Source: a virus. From it: 22,342 bases of DNA. The stretch spans positions 1-22,342 of the IMG/VR virus record IMGVR_UViG_3300026455_000068. One strand, written 5' to 3'. Under the pieces are notes generated by a model. The model had not been told where the DNA came from. It searched no databases and saw only the letters and a list, made by a program, of their open reading frames with translations. The position numbers and the translations under genes were made by a program. Position 1 is the first letter of the stretch. Each line of letters starts with the position of its first letter. This document shows, piece after piece, positions 1 to 6,485 of this stretch.

Positions 1-95
1 CGATAAAACTCAGGCATATCGCATCCAACGACTATGACTCCAAGTAAAGTAATGTAAAGAAAAAAGATGATGATCTGACCAAAGCGAATCATCAT
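1..95 (-). CDS. partial small lipoprotein (candidate outer-membrane spanin), 5' end only
   Basis: An ATG at 95-93 (or the adjacent ATG at 92-90) opens a frame that runs off the left end of the window after 31 codons. The visible peptide has a short basic start (MMIRFG), a hydrophobic run (IIIFFLYITLLGVIVV) and then Gly-Cys, so VVGC fits a lipobox, the cleavage and lipidation site of bacterial lipoproteins. The start overlaps the stop of the preceding gene (ATGATGA arrangement), as expected for a coupled last gene of an operon. It lies next to a holin-like and a membrane coiled-coil gene, so an outer-membrane lysis lipoprotein (o-spanin type) is plausible; that role is inference. The rest of the gene is outside the window, so length and the mature domain are unknown. 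It could instead be an unrelated phage lipoprotein. Confidence 0.6.
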   Translation of the reverse strand, partial: MMIRFGQIIIFFLYITLLGVIVVGCDMPEFY

Positions 96-580
96 TTGTC
101 CTTTGCAAACATGATGCCTTGAATTACCAACCAAACAAGAGGAGGAACAAGCAAAACAACAAGAACAATACCAATGACAAGATTAATTAATTCTGCCATT
201 TTTCTTGCTTTAACTCTTGCGGCATCGTTCGCCCTTCTACGAGCTTCACGTTCAGCTTCCTCGCCAGCTTGCACTCGCTTCATGATGTTTTCCCAAATGT
301 CAGCATGACCTGTTTGGAAAAATATCATCTTCAATTCATCTTCAAACTTCTTTTGACTCAGCAATTCCATCTCAATCTGGATTGCCTGAGATAGTGAAGA
401 ACCGCCCTTTTTCTTTGCTTCTTCTAACGCTTTGACTGTCTGCTGTTTAGCCCCAAAGTAATTTCCAAGTAAGGGGCCAAGAGAAGAAACATCATTAACA
501 GTCTTTTGCGCCTGTTTGATCAGTTGAACTGTCTTTTGAACAGCGGCAAACGCAGCCAAGGCGGTGCTGATCGGCTCCAT
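92..580 (-). CDS. conserved phage membrane protein with coiled coil and C-terminal transmembrane segment, function unknown
   Basis: A 162-residue protein. Residues 1-20 (MEPISTALAAFAAV...) are amphipathic. Residues 20-125 are helical and charged, with an Arg/Glu/Ala-rich stretch near 105-125 typical of a coiled coil. Residues about 133-156 (LINLVIGIVLVVLLVPPLVW) form a strong transmembrane segment followed by a short Lys-containing tail. The pattern of PISTALAA start, central coiled coil and terminal membrane helix resembles a protein I recall as widespread in aquatic tailed phages, with no assigned role. The start overlaps the stop of the holin-like gene by one base (TAATG), indicating translational coupling. 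Position suggests lysis or membrane remodelling, perhaps an inner-membrane partner of the lipoprotein encoded next, but an i-spanin would normally have its membrane helix at the N terminus, which argues against a simple Rz assignment. Confidence 0.8.
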   Translation of the reverse strand: MEPISTALAAFAAVQKTVQLIKQAQKTVNDVSSLGPLLGNYFGAKQQTVKALEEAKKKGGSSLSQAIQIEMELLSQKKFEDELKMIFFQTGHADIWENIMKRVQAGEEAEREARRRANDAARVKARKMAELINLVIGIVLVVLLVPPLVWLVIQGIMFAKDK

Positions 581-792
581 TACCCGCCTTTAAAGTGTCC
601 TATTATCCATGTGAATGCGCCGCCAACCATAGAAGCTATGGTCATGCCCATCCAAAAGCCACCCTTTGATTTATTGGCTAGTTCAAGAAGCTCACCAATC
701 TGGCCTTCCATCTTGTCAATCTTCTTGTCCATGTTCTGCACTCTTTCCCACAGAACACCATATTTCACGGGGTCAATCTCTCCTGAGTCCAT
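580..792 (-). CDS. holin-like protein: N-terminal coiled coil, C-terminal transmembrane helix
   Basis: A 70-residue protein. Residues 12-42 (LWERVQNMDKKIDKMEGQIG...) show heptad spacing typical of a short coiled coil. Residues about 47-65 (WMGMTIASMVGGAFTWIIG) form one transmembrane helix, and the tail HFKGG is basic. This architecture matches small phage membrane proteins of the XhlA/class III holin style, which accumulate in the inner membrane and trigger lysis; the assignment rests on topology and position only. A TTG at 798 is an alternative start giving two extra residues, but the AGAAGG Shine-Dalgarno at 805-800 sits seven bases before the ATG at 792 and only one base before the TTG, so I chose the ATG. 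No endolysin is seen beside it. Confidence 0.7.
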   Translation of the reverse strand: MDSGEIDPVKYGVLWERVQNMDKKIDKMEGQIGELLELANKSKGGFWMGMTIASMVGGAFTWIIGHFKGG

Positions 793-794
793 CT

Positions 795-1337
795 TCAAGC
801 CTTCTGAATGAATGCGAGTGAATAATAGAGAGGTAGATTAGTGCCAATGCTAGAGGTTACAGAACTAGTGAAACCACCAGTATTGCCAACAGCATAGGAA
901 TTGCCCGAGCCAACCACAAACCGATCACGCAGATCAGGAGTGCCGTTATTGCCATCGCACAAATAGTATCCAGCGGGAATTGAGCCAATAGACCCACTCC
1001 ACATCACAATTGCACCGCTAGGCACAGGGTTAGCCACAGGCGCAGCATTAACAATGCCATACAGGTTGTCGTATGTGCCAATCGTGACGTTTGCGCTTGT
1101 TGACAGTACAAATTTATAACTTGAACCAGCAGTCAGCCAAATCTCTTGCGGTGGGCGACCATCAGAACCAAGCACAATAGGATTGGTGTTCGCAACCGCA
1201 CCTGAATTGGTGGTGAAAGTTGATGCTGGCGTAGTTGAACCAGCTTGATAGGTGTACAGAAACCCGCCATTTAGGGGTTGTCCATTGGCATCAAAGAATT
1301 GAAAGCCATTACCGATGGGTGCTAATAGGACGCTCAT
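795..1337 (-). CDS. tail appendage: head-binding-like N-terminal domain plus tail-collar-like domain
   Basis: A 180-residue protein. Residues 1-95 (from APIGNGFQFFDANGQPLNGG to TYDNLYGI) have the layout of the P22 tailspike head-binding domain: a first strand, a G-xLYTYQAG turn, N-xPIVLGSDGRP, then EIWLTAGSSYKFVL and a final TYDNL. In P22 that domain trimerises and docks the spike on the tail hub. Residues 106-143 (PSGAIVMWSG...IPAGYYLCDG...PDLRDRFVVGSG) match the phage tail-collar fold (PF07484 type), common in receptor-binding fibres. The start (ATG 1337) overlaps the previous stop (ATGA) and is preceded by AAGGAAG. It sits just downstream of the ejection genes, as gene 9 does in P22. I infer a short trimeric appendage. 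No enzymatic tailspike domain is present. The head-binding match is from pattern, not a search. Confidence 0.7.
   Translation of the reverse strand: MSVLLAPIGNGFQFFDANGQPLNGGFLYTYQAGSTTPASTFTTNSGAVANTNPIVLGSDGRPPQEIWLTAGSSYKFVLSTSANVTIGTYDNLYGIVNAAPVANPVPSGAIVMWSGSIGSIPAGYYLCDGNNGTPDLRDRFVVGSGNSYAVGNTGGFTSSVTSSIGTNLPLYYSLAFIQKA
800..805 (-). promoter_or_regulatory. ribosome binding site AGAAGG deciding the holin-like start
   Basis: The minus strand reads AGAAGG, then seven bases, then ATG at 792-790. The site lies inside the last codons of the upstream appendage gene, so the two genes are translationally coupled. It excludes the upstream TTG as the main start. Confidence 0.6.
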
Positions 1338-3763
1338 TTTTCTTCCTTACCAATGTTTCTGAGTTCAACCCCTGCGCCTGGACGCAAAGACTTTTCGGCT
1401 TCTTTTTTGGATTTAAATTCTTGCACTTTGCCACGCACAATTGAACCCGCAGGGATACCAAATTTGCCACCCAACATCACATTGCCAGCGGTTTCAGCAA
1501 GGCCAGCAGCCTTTTCAGCCAACGCACCAACTAGCGTATTAGAGTTGTTAACAAACGACCCTTTGGGTTGATTTTGAATGTAGCTAGCCACATTCCCCAA
1601 TGATTTCAATTGTCCCGCAGTTTCGCCATCCATGACAATGTTTAGATTGTTCATGTTGTCAAGGTTGCGTAAAGCCTTGTTGTATCCAGCTTGCGTAAAA
1701 TTACCCTTGTCATCAATAATGCCAGCCTTTTCTTTTAGGTGGCTAAGAATCGCAGCCTTCATGCTTTGATGTGCGGGTGATTCAGACCCAAGATTGTCAA
1801 TCATCTGCTTAACATTCTTGTTAACGCCGTTGATCACAAACTTTTGGGCAAACTTGTCTGCTGGCACTGTATCGTCAACCGCCGCCTTAAATGCGGGGTC
1901 TTTACTCAGCATCTGGAATCGTTCACGTGCCGCTTTACGAGCCTCATCAGCCAAAGGCTTAAGGTTTTGGGCTTGTTTGCTCAAAGGCAATTTTTCAAGC
2001 TCATCAATCATGCGACTAGCAGCCATGCGAACATTGCCATCTTGCGCTGTTCTAGCCACATTCCCAAGGTTCTTTCTTAGGCTCAAGAAATCCTCAAAAG
2101 TCATTGAGTTATCTTTTGCCAACCTTTGCAATTCTTTGAATTGAGAAATCTGCTTGGCATCGTTGGTTAACAATTCTTTACGCAGAGTTGTTTCAACATT
2201 CTTCAGCAGTTGTGGTGCATCAACAGGAAATTGACCACCAGCCGCATCACGCAAGGCTGTATATTTGGCGTTTATGTCATCTTCTAGCAGTTTGTTTTTC
2301 TGCTTGTAAGAGTCAATAATTGATTCGCCAAACTCAATTGGGCGTGTGCCAAACGCATCAGGTGCAGCCTTTTCCCGAATAGCGTTAAGGTTGTCAATCA
2401 ATTGCTGGTTTTGCTCATTCAATCGAGCAACCAAAGCCTCATTGCCAGGCTTACCACGACGGTTCATTTCATTAGAAATAATGATCGGGTCGCCAGTTGC
2501 TTGCCCTTCTGTCAGTCGTAGAGGAACAGGCAAAGTATCCGCTTCAATGTGTCGTTGAAGCACAGGCATATTGACTTTGTTTACAGGTATATTGCCAATA
2601 GCCTGTTGCAAATCTGGACTAGCTTGGGTTAAAGCAGCCTTGATTGTGGTTTCTGTGGGGGCTGCCGCTGAACCCATGCTAACCATGCCTTTTTGTGGCG
2701 CAACTTGAGGGGCTTGAGGCGTAGCGGGGGTGGCTCTTGTTTGTGCCAACTCACGTGCTTCTTGAATTGTGCCGACCACAGACTTTGCGCCTTTAGCCGT
2801 TGCTTCTAGCCCTTTAGTCACTGCTGGAGTAGCCGCTATACCCAAACTTTGGATAATGCTTTCTACATCTGCTTTAGGCAAACCAGTTTTTGCACTTAGT
2901 GCGTCAATTCCTTGTGACACATTTGCAGCAATGTATTTTGCCGCATCAGTTTCCATAATTGCTCTTGGAACGGCTCTTGTTACTTCTGCTTGGTAACCAG
3001 GCGTTTGCTCAATTCCAAGCGCACGACCAATAATGTTCTTTGGACTTGTAGTTTCAGCCCTTGCTTTTGCTGCGGCTTCTTCTGGAGACATTTTGAATCC
3101 ATAATAAGCCCTTGCCAAAGGATAAGCAGCATAATCTAATGCGCCAGTTAGCATATTGATTGGTTGATCTGCCAAACTAGCAAATGATTGCCCCAACTCA
3201 CGCATAGGCTGAACATTTGCCTCACTAGGCTTTTGTGCAGTCGGCTTCTTGGCAGACGGAAAGCCAATAAAAGGCTTTGACATATCTGCTTCAGACACGC
3301 CTTGAGGCTTAACAGGCTCGGGCTTTGCAGGGGCTTGCTGTGTGGGTGTGCCACGAATCAATTGCTCAAGCTCGTCAACAGGCGCACTTGGCTTACCATC
3401 GCCTTTGACCTTTGAAACATATTGGCTCGGGTCTTTAGTGACAAACCCGCCATAGTTAGCCAACGCCTTGTCTAAATCGCCATTGTTTCGGTTGACCAGA
3501 TCAATGAGATATTCTTTGGCAGCTTGACGTGCTTCTTTTTCGTCAAATGGATTGAATTTCTTGCCCTTGCGGTGCATATCAGCCACTGTTTCAGGCATGA
3601 ATTGATATGCACCAAGTGCTTTGGTCTGCTTGTTAACAGCAAAATCATCTTTGCCGCTTTCAACTTTACGCAAACGATCTAGCAAATCCTCAGTAACAAG
3701 GTTGCTGTAATCTTTTTTGGTAGAGGGCTGACCGCCCCTGATAAGTTGCTCAAGTTCATCCAT
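1334..3763 (-). CDS. ejected virion protein with N-terminal soluble lytic transglycosylase domain (gp16 position)
   Basis: An 809-residue protein. Residues about 28-120 form an SLT-type lytic transglycosylase domain: catalytic Glu35 in KVESG, then GAYQFMP (51-57), NPFD (71-74) and ALANYGG (100-106). Such domains cut peptidoglycan so DNA can cross the wall. The rest is long, mainly helical and Ala/Gln/Lys-rich, with a Pro-rich linker near 139-180 and a low-complexity segment near 340-370, typical of internal virion proteins that unfold for passage through the tail. It occupies the place of P22 gp16 at the end of the ejection gene set. Start choice: GTG at 3766 is possible, but GGAG is five bases before the ATG at 3763, which shares one base with the upstream stop (TGATG). 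The peptide DELEQLIRG occurs at residues 2-10 and again at 130-138, bracketing the enzymatic domain. Confidence 0.85.
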   Translation of the reverse strand: MDELEQLIRGGQPSTKKDYSNLVTEDLLDRLRKVESGKDDFAVNKQTKALGAYQFMPETVADMHRKGKKFNPFDEKEARQAAKEYLIDLVNRNNGDLDKALANYGGFVTKDPSQYVSKVKGDGKPSAPVDELEQLIRGTPTQQAPAKPEPVKPQGVSEADMSKPFIGFPSAKKPTAQKPSEANVQPMRELGQSFASLADQPINMLTGALDYAAYPLARAYYGFKMSPEEAAAKARAETTSPKNIIGRALGIEQTPGYQAEVTRAVPRAIMETDAAKYIAANVSQGIDALSAKTGLPKADVESIIQSLGIAATPAVTKGLEATAKGAKSVVGTIQEARELAQTRATPATPQAPQVAPQKGMVSMGSAAAPTETTIKAALTQASPDLQQAIGNIPVNKVNMPVLQRHIEADTLPVPLRLTEGQATGDPIIISNEMNRRGKPGNEALVARLNEQNQQLIDNLNAIREKAAPDAFGTRPIEFGESIIDSYKQKNKLLEDDINAKYTALRDAAGGQFPVDAPQLLKNVETTLRKELLTNDAKQISQFKELQRLAKDNSMTFEDFLSLRKNLGNVARTAQDGNVRMAASRMIDELEKLPLSKQAQNLKPLADEARKAARERFQMLSKDPAFKAAVDDTVPADKFAQKFVINGVNKNVKQMIDNLGSESPAHQSMKAAILSHLKEKAGIIDDKGNFTQAGYNKALRNLDNMNNLNIVMDGETAGQLKSLGNVASYIQNQPKGSFVNNSNTLVGALAEKAAGLAETAGNVMLGGKFGIPAGSIVRGKVQEFKSKKEAEKSLRPGAGVELRNIGKEEK
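3350..3760 (-). repeat. duplicated nine-residue peptide DELEQLIRG flanking the transglycosylase domain
   Basis: Copy 1 is encoded at 3760-3734 and copy 2 at 3376-3350. The nine residues are identical, yet six of nine codons differ (GAT/GAC, GAA/GAG, CTT/TTG, ATC/ATT, AGG/CGT and others unchanged), all synonymously. The peptide is acidic-amphipathic at its start and ends Arg-Gly, followed by a Pro-containing linker in both cases. Confidence 0.85.
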
Positions 3764-5094
3764 CACAACTCCCCAGTTTCAGTCAATTTCTTGATGTTTT
3801 TATAACGTCTTGCAAAATCTTCACGCACTTTTTGATTGCTTCCTAATAGGCCATCAATCAATTTTTTGCGTTCTGCGGGGTCTTGCACATTCTCGTAAAC
3901 GCTGATTGCCTCAAACACTTTGGAATCAGCGTTTTTGTTCCATTCTTGTCTGAAGGCGTTAAGGTTATTGTCACCAAACTTATTGGCAAAAGCCTGTGCG
4001 CCTTGCGCTTGCATATTCAAATTGGTCAGATCAGCATAGGTGCGTCTTGCAATATTGAGCAAAACTTCTGGCGGGTAAGTTTCATCGCCATTAGCCATGC
4101 GTGCCAGTTGCTGACCCGCTACTGTGTCCATAGACCCGCCAACCGCTTGAATGTTGGAAATGGCAACGTTAGCCAAATCCTTGCTCAATTGTTTATAGGT
4201 CGGGTCGCCAGCATAGTTGGCAAAATTGCGTCTGATTGTGCCCAAAACACCAGATGACCAAATACTACCAGGGTCAAGTTTGGTCGCCTCTTTGATGACT
4301 TCATCCAAGTTGCGTTTTAGGGTCGGAAACTCAGATTGCTTGTTCACCAAACTTTGGCGATACAACTGGCCTTTTGATCGATCTGCTTCTTCGCTCGGCG
4401 CACCAGCAAACGGCATACCCGCCTGACGGACGGGGTAGGGCAACTGCATGGTTGTCTGAGGCATAGCTTGACCTTGAGGCGCAGCTTGACCTTGAGGCAT
4501 GGCTTGCGGTGCGGCTTGAGGAAACTGCACAGGCGCAATTTGACTTGTGCCAGATGTGAATGTGCCAGGCTGACCACCAAATGTGCCAAGTGTCGGCGTT
4601 TGAAGTTGCAATCTTGACTCAGGGCCAACTGCTTGCTTGTTGATTGTGCCCAACAAGGTCGGCAAATCTTTAAGGTTTGATTTAGCCGCTTGCATCATTT
4701 CTGCTGCGCCTGTGTAAACTTCTTCCGCATTAAATCCAGCATTGATCATTTGCTGAATACCTTGCGACAAAACCCTTTGTGCGCCTTGAACATCGTTTTT
4801 TTCAACTGCATCAAGCAATCGTTTATCAGTTGCCAACCCGCCAACAATGTTTTGGAATTGCTTAAAGTTTGTTCCAGCTATCTCCAATCGGTTTTTTTCT
4901 GTTAATTGCTTTGCTTGTTGGATTTCTTCTGGTGCTTTTTGTTCAACAACATTGGTTTTGGCGGTTTGCTCACGAACCAATAAAGGATTCATCTGTTCTG
5001 CTTGTTGATACGACTGCACGCCTCTTGCAAGGCCAACAAGATCACCAAGGGTCATTCCTTGCTGTTTAGGGCTGAGATCGGTAAAAACAGGCAT
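3763..5094 (-). CDS. probable internal virion / DNA ejection protein (gp20 position)
   Basis: A 443-residue protein without an enzymatic motif I recognise. Residues 1-150 are helical and Gln/Lys-rich. Residues about 160-235 form a Pro/Gln/Gly low-complexity linker with repeated units such as APQAMPQGQAAPQGQAMPQ. Residues 240-443 are a conserved-looking helical domain (PTYKQLSKDLANVAISN, YPPEVLLNIARR, DSKVFEAISVY, AERKKLIDGLL). It lies between the gp7-like gene and the transglycosylase gene, exactly where P22 carries gp20, so packaging in the capsid and ejection into the host envelope is the best inference. AAGGA precedes the ATG at 5094 after a 12-nt gap from the upstream gene, and the stop overlaps the next start. 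Similar helical domains occur, as I recall, in other short-tailed phages annotated only as hypothetical. Confidence 0.7.
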   Translation of the reverse strand: MPVFTDLSPKQQGMTLGDLVGLARGVQSYQQAEQMNPLLVREQTAKTNVVEQKAPEEIQQAKQLTEKNRLEIAGTNFKQFQNIVGGLATDKRLLDAVEKNDVQGAQRVLSQGIQQMINAGFNAEEVYTGAAEMMQAAKSNLKDLPTLLGTINKQAVGPESRLQLQTPTLGTFGGQPGTFTSGTSQIAPVQFPQAAPQAMPQGQAAPQGQAMPQTTMQLPYPVRQAGMPFAGAPSEEADRSKGQLYRQSLVNKQSEFPTLKRNLDEVIKEATKLDPGSIWSSGVLGTIRRNFANYAGDPTYKQLSKDLANVAISNIQAVGGSMDTVAGQQLARMANGDETYPPEVLLNIARRTYADLTNLNMQAQGAQAFANKFGDNNLNAFRQEWNKNADSKVFEAISVYENVQDPAERKKLIDGLLGSNQKVREDFARRYKNIKKLTETGEL

Positions 5095-5106
5095 GATTTT
5101 TCCTTT

Positions 5107-6219
5107 TTATGGGCCAACTTTGCCAGTTTGACCCAACAAGTTTGCAAGTGTGTAAGTGTTCATGACATTGTTCAAAGCACCTGTCAAAGCATTGGCTTGT
5201 CCAATTTGCCCTGCTGCTTGAGCTGCTGCGCCACCTGTCATCAGATTTGCCACATTGGTTCCATAGTTACCAGCCGCAGTGGTGGTTTGACCTTGAGCCG
5301 TTTGACCAAGACCAGCAATCCCTGCCAATGTGTTGTAAATGTTCTGTTTTTGAGCCAAGTTACGTTGAAAGGCATTGGCATATTCTTGCGAGGCAAGACC
5401 TTGCGTATAGTCTTGCAAGCCTGTCAACACATTACCTGTCATGCCTCTTATGTTGCCAGCACGCTCGGCAGCCATTTGTCCTTGCTTGAGTCGGAATGCA
5501 TAGCCAGGGTCAATACCCTTCGCAAAATCTTCAGGGCTGTATTGGCTAGTCAGATAAGGCAGTTGACCTTGAATGTCTTTGAGTGCGCTGTATCCAGCCT
5601 CACGATATGGGGCTTGTTGTTGGTTCAGCGTGTCAAAAATGTATTTCTGTGTCTCAGCCGCACGATTAGCTGCATCCACTTGAGCCTGTGCCGCAGACTT
5701 AGCCGCATCTGCACCAATAAGACCGCTGACAACGCTTCCACCAGCAATGTATGGCAACGCATCAGCTAATTTATTACCAGCCGCCGCCCCTGCTGCCCCT
5801 GCTGCCGCATTACTTAATGCACCACCCGCCGCCGCACCGCCAGCCCCTGCCATGCCAGCAGCAGCCGCTTGTTGTGCCGCCACATCATCAGCCAATGTGC
5901 CACCAGCAATACTTGCCAAAGATGAACCACCGCCAGCCATACTTGCTGCTGCCGCTTGTTGGGCTGCCACATCGTTTGCTGCTGCCAATACACTTTCTTG
6001 CGCTAATGTTTCGCCAGTGGCTGAATTTACATAGCCACCAATTTCAGGACTAAAGTAAATTCCTGTGGCAAGACCAACAGTGCCCCAACCGCCAGGGATT
6101 TTGTTGACAGTATCGTCAATTTGTTGCCCGATGTTGCTAACACCAGAGGCGACATTGCCTACAGCGGATTCAAAAGCCCCACCAATATTGCCACTTGTTA
6201 ATTGACTGAACCATCCCAT
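5107..6219 (-). CDS. gp7-like DNA ejection (transfer) protein
   Basis: A 370-residue protein. The C-terminal half carries the recognisable pattern of P22 gp7 / phage DNA transfer proteins: QVDAANRAAETQKYIFD (180-196), APYREAGYSALKDI (203-216), DPGYAFRLKQGQMAAERAG (237-255), YTQGLASQEYANAF (271-284) and LAGIAGLGQTA (298-308). These proteins are packaged in the head and injected with DNA to help form the envelope-crossing channel. Residues 80-150 are Ala/Gly-rich low complexity, with a near-exact repeat of DVAAQQAAAA at 83 and 112. The start has a strong AGGTGAT ribosome site, and the gene follows a 29-nt gap, one of the larger gaps in the tail operon. The protein is longer than P22 gp7 (about 229 aa), mostly through the N-terminal Ala/Gly region. 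Confidence 0.85.
   Translation of the reverse strand: MGWFSQLTSGNIGGAFESAVGNVASGVSNIGQQIDDTVNKIPGGWGTVGLATGIYFSPEIGGYVNSATGETLAQESVLAAANDVAAQQAAAASMAGGGSSLASIAGGTLADDVAAQQAAAAGMAGAGGAAAGGALSNAAAGAAGAAAGNKLADALPYIAGGSVVSGLIGADAAKSAAQAQVDAANRAAETQKYIFDTLNQQQAPYREAGYSALKDIQGQLPYLTSQYSPEDFAKGIDPGYAFRLKQGQMAAERAGNIRGMTGNVLTGLQDYTQGLASQEYANAFQRNLAQKQNIYNTLAGIAGLGQTAQGQTTTAAGNYGTNVANLMTGGAAAQAAGQIGQANALTGALNNVMNTYTLANLLGQTGKVGP
5848..5973 (-). repeat. internal Ala-rich repeat DVAAQQAAAA(S/G)MAG in the gp7-like protein
   Basis: Two copies of a 13-residue unit are encoded at 5973-5935 and 5886-5848, 87 nt apart, inside an Ala/Gly-rich stretch. The surrounding Gly/Ser/Ala sequence suggests local duplication by slippage or recombination. 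The repeat inflates a region expected to be flexible in an ejected protein. Confidence 0.7.
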
Positions 6220-6248
6220 AAGATCACCTCTTTGTTAAATTTTATTCC

Positions 6249-6485
6249 TTATTCGTTGTAATAAGGAACTTTGTACGGTTTGCCATCAACCGTAATTTTG
6301 ATGAATCCAACAGGATTGGATGGCAAAGTTGCCGAGCCAGCCGTTGCGCTTGAAAAAGATGTGAAGTTAAGCAAATTCAAAAAGAACTGCTGCCATGCCC
6401 GTGTTGGTCGCTTTGTATTCGGGTCAAGAAACTCGCTTTGCGGGTATGGATTGACCTGTGGCGTTGAGTAAAGTCCATTGCTCAT
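6249..6485 (-). CDS. small conserved phage protein, probable tail component
   Basis: A 78-residue protein. Residues 18-40 (FLDPNTKRPTRAWQQFFLNL) and the C terminus (LPSNPVGFIKITVDGKPYKVPYYNE) match a pattern I recall in many short-tailed phages and prophages next to gp10-like genes, always without a known function. The N-terminal third is polar and Pro-rich; the C-terminal 25 residues look like a small beta hairpin ending in VPYY. Its ATG (6485-6483) shares a base with the stop of the gp10-like gene (TGATG), so the two are probably made together. A small structural or chaperone-like role at the tail is inference. It does not resemble the long trimeric coiled-coil needle gp26 of P22, which I could not find in the window. 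Confidence 0.75.
   Translation of the reverse strand: MSNGLYSTPQVNPYPQSEFLDPNTKRPTRAWQQFFLNLLNFTSFSSATAGSATLPSNPVGFIKITVDGKPYKVPYYNE

Noticed and set aside
5002-5769. Plus-strand open frame of 255 codons opposite the gp7-like and gp20-position genes
   Set aside because: The translation is Cys/Ser/Leu-rich without domain features and lies opposite two supported genes; no ribosome site supports it.
5747-6053. Overlapping plus-strand frames rich in Ala/Pro or Pro/His
   Set aside because: They are the reverse reading of the Ala/Gly-rich tract of the gp7-like protein; the low complexity is inherited, not evidence of a gene.
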